Source of the DNA: RGIG529 sp963929765
GTDB taxonomy: Bacteria; Bacillota; Clostridia; Oscillospirales; Oscillospiraceae
NCBI GenBank assembly: GCA_963929765.1
Contig: CAWVKD010000028.1
Location: 8,843 to 72,842 of the forward strand
DNA: 64,000 nucleotides
Direction of reading: 5' to 3'
Shown here in pieces: positions 35,339-44,738 of this stretch; the stretch's first letter is position 1; each line of letters opens with the position of its first letter. The notes beneath the pieces were generated by a model. That model was not told the DNA's origin. It was given only the letters and a program-made list of their open reading frames with translations, and searched no databases. The position numbers and the translations under genes are program-made.

Positions 35339-35818
35339 ATGGAATTTTTAGCAAATTGTGGAACACAAATTGCATTTCTTGGCGCAACCCTTGCCGTAGC
35401 CCTGGCTTGCGCAGGTTCCGGTATCGGCTGCGGCTCTGTTGGTGAAGCAGGTACTGGTGTTCTTTCCGAAGATCCCAGCAAATTCGCTTCTGTTTTAATT
35501 TTGCAGATTCTTCCAGGAACCCAGGGACTTTATGGTTTGGTAATCTGGTTTTTTGCTCTCATGAAAATGGGATTTTTCAGCGGCACTATTGCAACCCTCA
35601 CAATAGCCCAAGGTCTTGGCTATTTCGCTGCGTGCCTTCCCATTGGCATTGGCGGTCTTGTCACCGCAATCGCACAGGGACGCTGCGCTGCCACTGGTGT
35701 TATGCTGATGGCGAAACGTCCGGAAGAGATGTCCAAAGGTATCGTCATGGCTCTGATTATCGAATTCTACGCTGTTTTGTGCCTGTTGGCTTCCTTCCTC
35801 ATGCTCAACAGCTTCTAA
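35339..35818 (+). CDS. ntpK: V-type ATP synthase proteolipid subunit K
   Basis: The 159-residue rotor-ring subunit has four membrane helices, a fused duplication of two hairpins. The ion-binding carboxylate is E142 in ALIIEFYAV. Together with L58, T61 and Q62 (in ILPGTQGLYG) and Q113 (in IAQGRCAATG) it reproduces the sodium-ligand set known from Enterococcus NtpK, so Na+ transport is likely. Helix 1 has three Cys (C7, C24, C31), unusual for this subunit. GGAGGAACA precedes the ATG, one base after the ntpI stop. Confidence 0.95.
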   Translation: MEFLANCGTQIAFLGATLAVALACAGSGIGCGSVGEAGTGVLSEDPSKFASVLILQILPGTQGLYGLVIWFFALMKMGFFSGTIATLTIAQGLGYFAACLPIGIGGLVTAIAQGRCAATGVMLMAKRPEEMSKGIVMALIIEFYAVLCLLASFLMLNSF

Positions 35819-35859
35819 AATAAGTAAACCATTCCATCGAAAGGACGGCAGAATAATTC

Positions 35860-36459
35860 ATGGATGGCATTGAAAAAATCACAGCGCGCATCTCACAAGA
35901 AAACGAAGAAGAGATCCGTGCAATAACAGAATCCGCTCAAAGACAGGTAGAGGAAATCAAAAAACGCTATGACGCAAAAGCCGCTGAACTTTCCTCAGAC
36001 ATTCGATCAAAGGGAAAGCATGCTGCAGCTGAGCGTAAAGAGCGGCTCGCCAGCGCCTCTCAAATGGAAATCAAAAAAATGGTTTTGGCCGTTAAACAGT
36101 CCATGTTAGATGAGGCATTCCAAAAAGCGCTGCATACCCTTTCCAGCTTGCCCGAAGAAGAATATATGGCATTGCTCATAGATCTCACTGTCAAAAGCGT
36201 CAGGACTGGAAAGGAACAGCTGATCTTCTCTCCTGCTGACCGAACCCGATTTGGAAAAAAAGTAGTTACCGCCGCCAATACCCGTCTTCAACAGAAAGGC
36301 AATCAAGCAGCGCTAACGCTTTCAGAAACCTCCAGAGCCATGAAAGGTGGATTGATTTTGATCGATGGCAAAATTGAAGTCAATTGCACTTTTGAAACCA
36401 TCCTCCGCCTTCTGCGGAAGGACGTAGCCAGCCAAGTAGCAGCATTGTTATTTGACTGA
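35860..36459 (+). CDS. ntpE: V-type ATP synthase subunit E
   Basis: The 199-residue peripheral stalk subunit has an N-terminal coiled region (IREITESAQRQVEEIKKRY style, residues 10-80) and a globular C-terminus with GGLILIDGKIEVNCTFETIL, the family signature. The ATG follows AAAGGACGGCAG. It sits 41 bp after ntpK. Confidence 0.9.
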   Translation: MDGIEKITARISQENEEEIRAITESAQRQVEEIKKRYDAKAAELSSDIRSKGKHAAAERKERLASASQMEIKKMVLAVKQSMLDEAFQKALHTLSSLPEEEYMALLIDLTVKSVRTGKEQLIFSPADRTRFGKKVVTAANTRLQQKGNQAALTLSETSRAMKGGLILIDGKIEVNCTFETILRLLRKDVASQVAALLFD

Positions 36460-36497
36460 ATGCCAATATGGTTCTGATCCGCAAAGGAGGAATCCCT

Positions 36498-37502
36498 TTG
36501 GCCAAAAAAAGAAAAGCAAAAGATTATCTGTACACCAGCGCCCGGGTACGAGCGATGGAACATACGCTCCTTACCCGCTCTCAAATCGATCGCATGGTAA
36601 AAGCCCAAAGTCCTATAGAAGCTGCCCGTATTCTAGTGGAATGTGGATATCCTGAATGTTCGGTTGTTACACCAGAAACAGTGGACGGAGCGATCAAGAC
36701 AGAGCGAGAAAAAACATATGAATTGCTGGGCACTATGGCCCCAGACCCTTCCATCATTGATGTATTCCGTTTAAAGTATGATTATCACAATGTAAAGGTA
36801 CTGCTAAAAGCAGCTATGGTTCGAGAAAACGGTACGCATCTTTTAATGGATATGGGCAGAGTTCCTGTTAGAAAATTGGAAGAGGGCATTTTGCAATCAG
36901 ATCTTCGAGGTATGCCTTCTATTTTGCAGGCATCGATACGGGAAGCAAGAGAAACCTTGCGTACTACAAACGATCCGCAGCTTTCTGATTTAATACTAGA
37001 TCGGGCTTATTTTGAAGATATGGCTGATCTAGCCCATCGCTCTAACAGCTCTTTTTTAGCAGGGTATGTACGCCTTTCCATTGATGCGTCCAATCTGCGC
37101 TCTGCTGTGCGGGCACTGCGTATGGGAAAAACACCAGAATTTTTACGGAATATCCTGTTCCCTGGAGGGGAAGTAGACCGAACACGTATCACTGGCACCA
37201 TTGCCACTGGTGCATCTTTAGACACATTGTTCGCTGTTTCTCCTCTCAAAACTGCAGCAGATGAAGGAGTTTCAGCCACAAAAGAAGGACGCCCTCTCAC
37301 CCGTTTTGAAAAATTATGCGATGATGCCATTTCCCGTTATTTACAAAGCGCAAAATACAATAGTATCAGCGAAGCGCCTTTGATCTGCTACTTGGGTGCA
37401 AAAGAAGTGGAATTAACAACTGTGCGCATCATTATGACCGGCCTTATGTCAGGTCTGGAGCCAGAAGTGCTACAGGAAAGGCTGCGTGAAGTATATGTAT
37501 AA
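36498..37502 (+). CDS. ntpC: V-type ATP synthase subunit C
   Basis: The 334-residue subunit C (d-like) connects the catalytic head's central stalk to the K ring. It has YLYTSARVRAMEHTLLTRSQIDRM at the N-terminus and the conserved DVFRLKYDYHNVKVLLKAA. I choose the TTG at 36498, seven bases after AAAGGAGG; an ATG at 36468 lacks a ribosome site and would add ten residues before it. It overlaps the next gene. Confidence 0.9.
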   Translation: MAKKRKAKDYLYTSARVRAMEHTLLTRSQIDRMVKAQSPIEAARILVECGYPECSVVTPETVDGAIKTEREKTYELLGTMAPDPSIIDVFRLKYDYHNVKVLLKAAMVRENGTHLLMDMGRVPVRKLEEGILQSDLRGMPSILQASIREARETLRTTNDPQLSDLILDRAYFEDMADLAHRSNSSFLAGYVRLSIDASNLRSAVRALRMGKTPEFLRNILFPGGEVDRTRITGTIATGASLDTLFAVSPLKTAADEGVSATKEGRPLTRFEKLCDDAISRYLQSAKYNSISEAPLICYLGAKEVELTTVRIIMTGLMSGLEPEVLQERLREVYV

Positions 37503-37803
37503 GATTGGCGTATTGGGGGAGAGAGACAGTGTTTTGGGCTTTCGTGCTTTAGGCCTTTCTGTCTTTTTTGCTGACACAGCAGAAAAGGCAAAACCCATTT
37601 TACATAAAATGGTGCGCAAAGAATATGCAATCATTTACATTACAGAATCATTGGCTGCTCAACTCAAGTCAGAAATCGACCGTTACAAAGATACTCCCAC
37701 TCCGGCCATTATTCTGATTCCCGGAAAAAGTGGCTCTTTAGGGATTGGTTCAACCAGCCTCAAAGACGCCGTCGAACGGGCAGTTGGCGCAGACATTTTA
37801 TAA
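37495..37803 (+). CDS. ntpF: V-type ATP synthase subunit F
   Basis: The 102-residue small central-stalk subunit starts MYKIGVLGERDSVLGFRALG, the family N-terminus, and has PAIILIPGKSGSLGIG. A GTG at 37486 is closer to the AGGAAAGG site (4 bases) and could be used instead, adding three residues. It overlaps ntpC by 8 bp. In Enterococcus nomenclature this is called NtpG. A hairpin lies between it and ntpA. Confidence 0.9.
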   Translation: MYKIGVLGERDSVLGFRALGLSVFFADTAEKAKPILHKMVRKEYAIIYITESLAAQLKSEIDRYKDTPTPAIILIPGKSGSLGIGSTSLKDAVERAVGADIL

Positions 37804-37823
37804 ACACTGCATCGGAACAAACA

Positions 37824-37848
37824 AAGGACGTAATCCTTTTACGTCCTT
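37824..37848 (+). other. Intercistronic hairpin between subunits F and A
   Basis: A perfect 10-bp inverted repeat (37824-37833 with 37839-37848) has a 5-base loop, no T run after it, and lies 20 bases before the ntpA start. It looks like an mRNA processing or stability element rather than a terminator. Confidence 0.65.
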
Positions 37849-37867
37849 GAGAAAGGGAATGGAAACT

Positions 37868-39643
37868 ATGAGCAACGGCAAAATTGTAAAAGTGTCTGGT
37901 CCTCTGGTGGTTGCCACCGGGCTTGCCGACGCCAATATGGCCGATGTGGTACGTGTTGGAAAACAACGACTCATTGGCGAAATATTGAATATGCAGGGCG
38001 ACTCTGCCTCGATCCAGGTATATGAGGAAACTTCTGGACTTGGCCCAGGCGCACCAGTTGTCACAACTGGTGTTCCTCTATCTGTTGAATTGGGTCCTGG
38101 CCTTGTCGAAACCATTTATGATGGTATTCAAAGACCGCTGAAGGAAATCATGCGTATCACCGGTCCCACTATCACAAGAGGTATTGATGTTCCATCCTTG
38201 GACCGACAAAAAAAGTGGGCATTTACTGCTACCGCCTCTGTAGGGGACATCGTAACAGCTGGCGATATTTTAGGTACTGTACAGGAAACTTCTCTCGTTC
38301 TCCATAAAATTATGGTGCCTCCAGGATTGTCCGGTACACTGACCTCCATCCAAAGCGGTTCTTATACTGTAGAGGAAACCATTGGCACCATTCAGACAGC
38401 TGACGGGGAAAGCAAAAACTTGACCATGATGCAAAAATGGCCTGTTCGCATTGGCCGTCCTTATCAGGCAAAATTTCCCCCTAAAACACCATTGTGCAGC
38501 GGCCAACGAGTCATCGACACATTGTTCCCTATTGCCAAAGGGGGAACAGCCGCAGTTCCTGGTCCTTTCGGCAGCGGAAAGACGGTGGTGCAACACCAAC
38601 TGGCTAAATGGGCAGATGTGGATCTTGTAGTCTATATTGGCTGCGGCGAACGTGGCAACGAGATGACAGATGTTTTAATGGAGTTCCCAGAGCTTTCTGA
38701 CCCACGCACTGGCGAACCTTTGATGAAACGGACCATCATGGTAGCCAATACTTCTGACATGCCAGTGGCTGCTCGAGAGGCCTCGATCTATACAGGAATT
38801 ACCATTGCAGAATATTATCGGGACATGGGCTATGACGTGGCCGTCATTGCAGATTCCACCTCCCGCTGGGCGGAAGCTCTTCGGGAAATGTCCGGCCGTT
38901 TGGAAGAAATGCCAGGTGAAGAAGGATATCCTGCCTATCTCTCTTCCCGCTTAGCTCAATTTTATGAACGTGCAGGTTGTATTACTTGCATGGGAAGCGA
39001 TCATCGGCAAGGTTCTCTCACTGCCATTGGTGCAGTATCACCACCAGGTGGTGATATTTCTGAACCTGTATCCCAAGCTACTATGCGGATTGTTAAAGTA
39101 TTCTGGGGCTTGGATGCCAGCCTCGCCTATCGTCGGCATTTCCCAGCCATCAACTGGCTCAACTCCTACTCTTTATACCAGAATGCTCTGAAACCGTATT
39201 TTGAAGAACATCTGGGAAAATCTTTTATCAAAAACAGGGAAGCTGCCATGAACCTGCTGCAAGCGGAGGCTACATTGAACGAAATCGTCCAATTGGTAGG
39301 AAAAGATTCTCTATCTCCTGCAGACCAGTTGACTTTGGAAACCGCAAAGATGGTACGGGAGGACTTTTTGCAGCAAAATGCATTTTTAGAAGTAGACAGT
39401 TATTCTTCTTATGAACGACAAGCCAAATTACTTTCTATGATATTAAATTATGATGCACTTTGCCACGAAGCCCTGGAAAAAGGAGCATTACTTCAGCCCC
39501 TTCTGGAAATCCCGGCAAGAGAACAGATTGGTCGTGCCAAAAGTGTGCCGGCAGATCAATATGCTTCTGTGTATCAACAAATAGAAACAGACATGAAAGC
39601 TCAAATCTCCACCATCATAGAAGAAGGAGGAATGGATGAATGA
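37868..39643 (+). CDS. ntpA: V-type ATP synthase catalytic subunit A
   Basis: The 591-residue catalytic subunit has Walker A GPFGSGKTVVQ, the glutamate in GERGNEMTDVL, Walker B VAVIADSTSRWAEALRE, and the non-homologous insert between residues about 110 and 190 found in A but not in B subunits. ATG 37868 is the family-typical MSNGKIVKVSGPLV start. The ntpB start overlaps its stop by 4 bp. Confidence 0.97.
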   Translation: MSNGKIVKVSGPLVVATGLADANMADVVRVGKQRLIGEILNMQGDSASIQVYEETSGLGPGAPVVTTGVPLSVELGPGLVETIYDGIQRPLKEIMRITGPTITRGIDVPSLDRQKKWAFTATASVGDIVTAGDILGTVQETSLVLHKIMVPPGLSGTLTSIQSGSYTVEETIGTIQTADGESKNLTMMQKWPVRIGRPYQAKFPPKTPLCSGQRVIDTLFPIAKGGTAAVPGPFGSGKTVVQHQLAKWADVDLVVYIGCGERGNEMTDVLMEFPELSDPRTGEPLMKRTIMVANTSDMPVAAREASIYTGITIAEYYRDMGYDVAVIADSTSRWAEALREMSGRLEEMPGEEGYPAYLSSRLAQFYERAGCITCMGSDHRQGSLTAIGAVSPPGGDISEPVSQATMRIVKVFWGLDASLAYRRHFPAINWLNSYSLYQNALKPYFEEHLGKSFIKNREAAMNLLQAEATLNEIVQLVGKDSLSPADQLTLETAKMVREDFLQQNAFLEVDSYSSYERQAKLLSMILNYDALCHEALEKGALLQPLLEIPAREQIGRAKSVPADQYASVYQQIETDMKAQISTIIEEGGMDE

Positions 39644-41022
39644 TCAAAGAATATCGTACCATAGCAGAAATTTCCGGCCCTCTGATGGTGGTTCATCAAA
39701 CAGAAGGCGTCACATATGATGAACTGGGCGAGATCGAACTGCCCAACGGGGAAATTCGCTTCTGTAAAGTATTGGAAGTCAATGGTGACAGTGCCGTTGT
39801 GCAATTGTTCGACAGTTCTGCCGGAATCAATTTAGCCCAAAGTAAAATTCGATTCTTAGGCCATAGTTTAGAGCTCGGTGTTTCGAATGACATGCTAGGT
39901 CGGGTATTCGACGGCATGGGTCGTCCCATTGATGGCGGTCCTGATATTTTGGCAGAGGAATATCGTGATATCAATGGCTTGCCCATGAATCCTGCTGCCA
40001 GAGACTATCCTTCTGAGTTTATCCAAACAGGTATCTCTACCATTGATGGACTGAATACCCTCGTCCGTGGCCAAAAGTTGCCGATTTTCTCAGGATCGGG
40101 ACTTCCACACGCCCAATTAGCGGCTCAAATTGCTCGGCAGGCTCGTGTATTGGGTTCGGATGAATCCAATTTTGCTGTTGTGTTTGCTGCTGTCGGTATT
40201 ACATTTGAAGAATCTGAATTCTTCGTTCAAGAGTTCCGTCGCACTGGCGCGATTGACCGAGCCGTTCTTTTTACCAACTTGGCTAATGATCCAGCTGTAG
40301 AGCGAATTGCGACACCGCGTATGGCTCTGACAGCTGCAGAATATTTGGCCTTTGAACAAGATATGCATGTTCTGGTCATCATTACCGATATCACCAATTA
40401 TGCAGAAGCTTTGCGAGAAATTTCTGCCGCCCGAAAAGAGGTCCCCGGGCGCCGTGGATATCCCGGTTACCTTTACACAGACTTAGCCAGCATGTATGAA
40501 CGAGCAGGAAGGCGTGTGGGACAGAGAGGTTCCATCACTCTCATTCCTATATTAACCATGCCGGAAGATGATAAAACTCATCCGATTCCAGATCTCACGG
40601 GCTATATCACCGAAGGGCAAATCATTCTATCTCGTACCTTGTACCGTCAAGGTATTCTTCCTCCTGTGGACGTACTTCCGTCTTTATCCCGTTTGAAAGA
40701 CAAAGGCATTGGAAAAGGTAAAACACGAGAGGATCATGCTGGTACCATGAACCAATTGTTTGCCGCATATGCAACCGGAAAAGAAACAAAAGAATTGATG
40801 TCCATTTTGGGAGAAGCAGCATTAACGCCCACTGACCTCCTATATGCTAAATTTGCTGATGAATTTGAGCGAAGATATGTAGCACAAGGCTTCGATGAAA
40901 ATCGGTCTATCGAAGAAACATTGAATTTGGGCTGGGAACTTCTCTCTATTTTACCAACTTCAGAATTAAAACGTGTAAGTCCTCAAATGATTGAAACCTA
41001 TTTGCCTAAAAAAGATGCGTAG
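39640..41022 (+). CDS. ntpB: V-type ATP synthase subunit B
   Basis: The 460-residue regulatory subunit of the head has the P-loop relic SGSGLPHAQLAAQIARQA (the Walker A Lys is missing, as in all B subunits), FFVQEFRRTGAI and the Arg-containing SRLKDKGIGKGKTREDH region. The start overlaps subunit A's stop by 4 bp. Confidence 0.97.
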   Translation: MIKEYRTIAEISGPLMVVHQTEGVTYDELGEIELPNGEIRFCKVLEVNGDSAVVQLFDSSAGINLAQSKIRFLGHSLELGVSNDMLGRVFDGMGRPIDGGPDILAEEYRDINGLPMNPAARDYPSEFIQTGISTIDGLNTLVRGQKLPIFSGSGLPHAQLAAQIARQARVLGSDESNFAVVFAAVGITFEESEFFVQEFRRTGAIDRAVLFTNLANDPAVERIATPRMALTAAEYLAFEQDMHVLVIITDITNYAEALREISAARKEVPGRRGYPGYLYTDLASMYERAGRRVGQRGSITLIPILTMPEDDKTHPIPDLTGYITEGQIILSRTLYRQGILPPVDVLPSLSRLKDKGIGKGKTREDHAGTMNQLFAAYATGKETKELMSILGEAALTPTDLLYAKFADEFERRYVAQGFDENRSIEETLNLGWELLSILPTSELKRVSPQMIETYLPKKDA

Positions 41023-41040
41023 AACAGGAGGTGTTAAATA

Positions 41041-41745
41041 ATGCCGTCTGTCACTGTAAACCCTACCAGGATGGAACTCACCCGGTTGAAAACGCGTCTT
41101 AAAACCGCTATCCGCGGACATAAGCTGCTCAAAGGAAAACGGGATGAGTTGATGCGGCAATTTTTAGATCATGTCCGGTATAACCGTGAATTGCGTGCCC
41201 GCGTGGAAGATGGTTTAATGAAAGCCCATGCTTCTTTTGCTGTTGCATCTGCTGTTATGTCGCCAGAGATGTTGGAGCAGTCTCTTCTATTCCCCAAGCA
41301 AAAAGTAGATCTGGAAGTGCGCTATCAAAACATCATGAGTGTTAATGTCCCTGTATATCAATTCAAAACATTAAATGATGATCCCTCTGAACTCTATCCA
41401 TATGGTTTTTCCATGACCTCAGGGGAACTGGATCGTGCAATAGAAACTCTAGCCACGGTATTTCAAGATATGTTGGAATTGGCCCAAGTAGAAAAAACAT
41501 CTCAGCTTTTAGCAGAAGAAATTGAAAAAACCCGTCGTCGTGTCAATGCGTTAGAATATGTCTTAATCCCTAATATGCAAGAAAGCATTCGATATATTTC
41601 CATGAAATTAGAGGAAAATGAGCGAGGCAATATTACGAGATTGATGAAAGTAAAAGAGATGATGGTAGAACAAGCCTTGGATGCTCAAAAACAACGCACC
41701 CAGAAAGCCATCGCGATGGCAAAGAAAAATGGAAACGGTGAGTAA
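41041..41745 (+). CDS. ntpD: V-type ATP synthase subunit D
   Basis: The 234-residue central rotor shaft begins with VNPTRMELTRLKTRLKTAIRGHKLLKGKRDEL, a family hallmark, and ends in a long helix (about 130-230) that pairs with the N-terminal helix as an antiparallel coiled coil. AACAGGAGGTG gives a good ribosome site. This is the last gene of the operon. Confidence 0.96.
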   Translation: MPSVTVNPTRMELTRLKTRLKTAIRGHKLLKGKRDELMRQFLDHVRYNRELRARVEDGLMKAHASFAVASAVMSPEMLEQSLLFPKQKVDLEVRYQNIMSVNVPVYQFKTLNDDPSELYPYGFSMTSGELDRAIETLATVFQDMLELAQVEKTSQLLAEEIEKTRRRVNALEYVLIPNMQESIRYISMKLEENERGNITRLMKVKEMMVEQALDAQKQRTQKAIAMAKKNGNGE

Positions 41746-41777
41746 AAAAGAGTCTGTTTATAAACAGACTCTTTTTT
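41744..41777. terminator. Bidirectional terminator after the V-ATPase operon
   Basis: A perfect 17-bp palindrome (41744-41760 with 41761-41777), A6 to the left and T6 to the right, also serves the - strand genes from 43745. Confidence 0.9.
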
Positions 41778-41811
41778 TATCTACTACAATTGCGGTCAAA
41801 AAGTTTGGCAT

Positions 41812-42096
41812 TTATGCTTCGTGCTCTTTCAGGTCCTTTTCCTTTGCTACAAAATGCAACTCGATCATTTCTTCTTCTGACCCTTTTTTCAGTTGTCGTA
41901 ACAATTTCCCGAGCAGCGGTAAATACGTTACCCAAAACAAAAATCTGGCTACATGTCGAGCCTTTTGCCTTTTCTTTTCTGATACACGCAAACCAAGCAG
42001 TGCACCAAAGGCACACAGACAACATTTCAGCAAAGAGATCTCCAGAGCTCCCATCTCTTCCCAGCATGATCTTCCTGCTTGTAGGAGTCGCTTCAT
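41812..42096 (-). CDS. Small membrane protein of the so-called phosphate ABC permease family
   Basis: A 94-residue protein with LEISLLKCCLCAFGALLGL and RFLFWVTYLPLLGKLLRQL, two short hydrophobic segments, matching small clostridial proteins mislabelled as permease of phosphate ABC transporter. The function is unknown. ATG 42096 follows GGAGGGGGAAGAG and overlaps the deoC stop (ATGA), so it is expressed with deoC. The C-terminal tail is strongly charged. Confidence 0.72.
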   Translation of the reverse strand: MKRLLQAGRSCWEEMGALEISLLKCCLCAFGALLGLRVSEKKRQKARHVARFLFWVTYLPLLGKLLRQLKKGSEEEMIELHFVAKEKDLKEHEA

Positions 42097-42755
42097 CTCT
42101 TCCCCCTCCTTTCCTTGATTTGTGCCACTATGCCGCTAGAGCCAATTCGATCCGCTCCCAATTGCAAAAATTCTATTCCAGTTTCTACCGTCCGAATGCC
42201 GCCAGCTGCTTTGATCTTCACTTGAGGACCAATCTGTTTTGCAAAAAGGAGAACATCTTCTTTTGTGGCACCGCTCACACCGAATCCAGTGGAGGTTTTG
42301 ATATAGTCTGCCCCTGCCGTTGTCACAATTTCACACATACGGCACTTTTCTTCTTCCGTTAGCATACAAGCTTCTATAATTACCTTTAGAACGTTTTCTT
42401 TGCATACTTCTTTTACCAGGGCAATTTCCTGTTCCACCTGGTCAAAAGCACCCATTTTAACAAGGCCAATAGGTATCACCATATCCACTTCCGATGCGCC
42501 GTTTTGAATGGCATCCTGGGTTTCAAACACCTTGGATGCCGTTGTCTGATATCCATTTGGAAAACCGACCACAGTACCGATTGGCAGTCTGCCATCCACA
42601 TATTCCGCTGCCTGTTTTACAAAAGCCGGTGGAATACATACAGATGCTACATGAAAGTCCAACCCGTCTTGACAAAGTGTTTTAATCTGTTCCCATGTGG
42701 TATCCACTGCCAAACAAGTGTGATCCACATGATGCAATAATTCCTTTTCGTCCAT
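42093..42755 (-). CDS. deoC: Deoxyribose-phosphate aldolase
   Basis: DeoC splits 2-deoxyribose-5-phosphate to glyceraldehyde-3-phosphate and acetaldehyde in deoxynucleoside breakdown. The 220-residue barrel has D92, the Schiff-base K153 in YIKTSTGFG and K182 in KIKAAGG. AAAGGAGACACAA precedes the ATG. It is 12 bp after the metallo-hydrolase gene. No other deo gene is in the window. Confidence 0.96.
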   Translation of the reverse strand: MDEKELLHHVDHTCLAVDTTWEQIKTLCQDGLDFHVASVCIPPAFVKQAAEYVDGRLPIGTVVGFPNGYQTTASKVFETQDAIQNGASEVDMVIPIGLVKMGAFDQVEQEIALVKEVCKENVLKVIIEACMLTEEEKCRMCEIVTTAGADYIKTSTGFGVSGATKEDVLLFAKQIGPQVKIKAAGGIRTVETGIEFLQLGADRIGSSGIVAQIKERRGKR

Positions 42756-42767
42756 TTGTGTCTCCTT

Positions 42768-43745
42768 TCATGCTGTCTTATAATGTCGAATCCCCATGAT
42801 ATCACTCAAAGCGTTCAATTTTCCCCTTGCAAGCAATTCATCAATATGAGCCATGGTCTCTCCTACTGCAAACCACTTTTGTGCCAGCGGAAACGTCTCC
42901 CACGATTTGCTGCGAATGTTCCACGTCATACGGCCCGCAAGTTCATACGCTGTAAGTCCCGGATTTTTTTCCAAAATATCTTTCGCTTCTTGTAAGCGAA
43001 TATCATGGTGTAAAAGAAGAGCTTGAATACGAGTAGAAAGACCCATGCTCACTTCTCTATGCCCTGGAAGAGGAATGGAAACATCATACATCTGAAGTGC
43101 GTGAAGGCTGTTCCTGTAATCACCCAGAGCATTTTTTACACCTGGCCAAGCAATGATATTGGGTGTAATATCAAATAACACATGGTCGCCCAGAAACATA
43201 AGATGATGTTCTGGCAAATGCAAGCACATGTGACCCGGTGTATGTCCTGGCATGCTTCTACAAATCAGGGTATATCCGCCATAAACCAATACTTGCCCAT
43301 CTTTCACTGGCACATATTGATCAGAAATAGGTGGGGCATAGATCCGCGCTGGGTTTTGTTGCCACAACTGTTTCAACTCTACCAGTGGAAACCCTTCCTT
43401 TGCAAAACGGCAGTCAAATTGTTCCCAACCATCTACTTGATAGGAGCGCAGCCATTGCAGCTCCACTTCTCCTATGTAAATCTTTCCAGTTGGTCTCACC
43501 AAATCAGGCGCAAGCCCTACGTGGTCGGAGTGATGATGGGTGATGAAAAAATCAGTTTGTTCTAAAGATACCTCCATTGCATCTAGTGCCGAAAGAAGGG
43601 CTGCCTTACATTCTGACCGACAAAAGCCGGTATCGATCAACAGATTTCTTTCCCCCCGAATCAGATAACTATTGGTATATTTCAAGGGACTGCCCGGCAA
43701 TGGAACTGGAATACGAACAATACCTTTGATACATTCTTCCACCAT
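42768..43745 (-). CDS. MBL-fold metallo-hydrolase
   Basis: The 325-residue protein has a metallo-beta-lactamase fold with the zinc motif THHHSDHVG, then PGHTPGHMCLHLP, GDHVLF and PLPGHRE, the five-part metal signature. A C-terminal helical extension (about 235-325) resembles that of thiolesterase or glyoxalase II relatives. The start at ATG 43745 has AAGGAGAATACC upstream. Substrate unknown. Operon with deoC and the small membrane protein. Confidence 0.88.
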   Translation of the reverse strand: MVEECIKGIVRIPVPLPGSPLKYTNSYLIRGERNLLIDTGFCRSECKAALLSALDAMEVSLEQTDFFITHHHSDHVGLAPDLVRPTGKIYIGEVELQWLRSYQVDGWEQFDCRFAKEGFPLVELKQLWQQNPARIYAPPISDQYVPVKDGQVLVYGGYTLICRSMPGHTPGHMCLHLPEHHLMFLGDHVLFDITPNIIAWPGVKNALGDYRNSLHALQMYDVSIPLPGHREVSMGLSTRIQALLLHHDIRLQEAKDILEKNPGLTAYELAGRMTWNIRSKSWETFPLAQKWFAVGETMAHIDELLARGKLNALSDIMGIRHYKTA

Positions 43746-43825
43746 GGTATTCTCCTTGTCGTTTGTTGCCAGTATTGTAACATGCTTTCCTTTTTTATGC
43801 AACGCATCCAAACAACCGGCATATT

Positions 43826-43860
43826 GCAAAAACAGGCGAGCTATTTCTGGCCCGCCTGTT
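43826..43860 (-). terminator. Terminator of coaW
   Basis: An 8-bp inverted repeat (43831-43838 with 43853-43860) has a T run on the - strand side directly after the coaW stop. Confidence 0.75.
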
Positions 43861-43863
43861 CCT

Positions 43864-44706
43864 TTAATTCTCTATCAATTCACGAATTCCTGTTTGGGAT
43901 AACACCGCCCCTATGGCAGTCCCAAATACCGCTTTTGGTGGAATGGTGAATGGAATATGATAAACAGCTTCCACATGGTCGAAAATCCATCGCGCTCTTG
44001 AAATCGTTGTCAATGTTCCTGTAAGCACCACGTCTTTGATATCGTCGCTCCGACATGCAAAAACTGCCAACATACCAATGGTTTCGAATACCATGTCCAG
44101 TACACCTAAAGCACTGTCTCCTGGAGTAGCATTATCCTGCCATTTTCCAAAATTAGATGCTGTTACAGTATCTGGCAACGTTTCAATTGGTGCGTTGCTA
44201 ATATCGGCAATGGTCAAATTGACCTTTTGCAGATCTCCTGTCTCTGCCAATTCCACAATGGAAGAAAACTGGCTCACACCACAAAGTCGGGAACAAAGCC
44301 CTTCAATGGTACCGCCGCCAACGCCGCTGCCGCCAATGTGAACATCGGTATCTATACCCGCTTTGACGTATGCAGTACCTGTTCCCATACTAACCACTAG
44401 CGCCTCTTTCTTTTTGGAAAGTGCCAAACCGCCCCGTCCGATTGCAGTAAATTCCGGCACCCGGACAACTGGTACACCAAGCATTTGATCCGGTAAAAAG
44501 CTAGCTCCTACACCTGTAAGCACAATAGAAGAAAGATCCAATGCCGTCAGTTGGTTTTCCCGCAAAAAACGACCTAAACCGCCGTAGGCGGAAGTAACAG
44601 GATCCGATGCTCGCACCTGCAACGTGTTGATCAGTTTTCCTTCTGGAGTTAATCCCGCCAGCTTTGTAGTGGAACCACCGATATCTATTCCTAAAATTAC
44701 ATTCAT
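43864..44706 (-). CDS. coaW: Type II pantothenate kinase
   Basis: This kinase carries out the first step of coenzyme A synthesis, phosphorylating pantothenate. The 280-residue protein has the ASKHA-type ATP site IGIDIGGSTTKLAG and VSMGTGTAYVK, with GGSGVGGGTIEGLC, matching bacterial type II enzymes such as CoaW. The RBS is not strong but the start is consistent with the family. It has its own promoter and terminator. Confidence 0.9.
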   Translation of the reverse strand: MNVILGIDIGGSTTKLAGLTPEGKLINTLQVRASDPVTSAYGGLGRFLRENQLTALDLSSIVLTGVGASFLPDQMLGVPVVRVPEFTAIGRGGLALSKKKEALVVSMGTGTAYVKAGIDTDVHIGGSGVGGGTIEGLCSRLCGVSQFSSIVELAETGDLQKVNLTIADISNAPIETLPDTVTASNFGKWQDNATPGDSALGVLDMVFETIGMLAVFACRSDDIKDVVLTGTLTTISRARWIFDHVEAVYHIPFTIPPKAVFGTAIGAVLSQTGIRELIEN

Positions 44707-44738
44707 CTATCTTCCGCCTCTCTTCGTGCAGTTTTATC

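Noticed and set aside
41790..42362. Open + strand frame of 190 codons across the small membrane gene and deoC
   Set aside because: It runs opposite two supported genes, lacks a ribosome site and has no recognisable domain.
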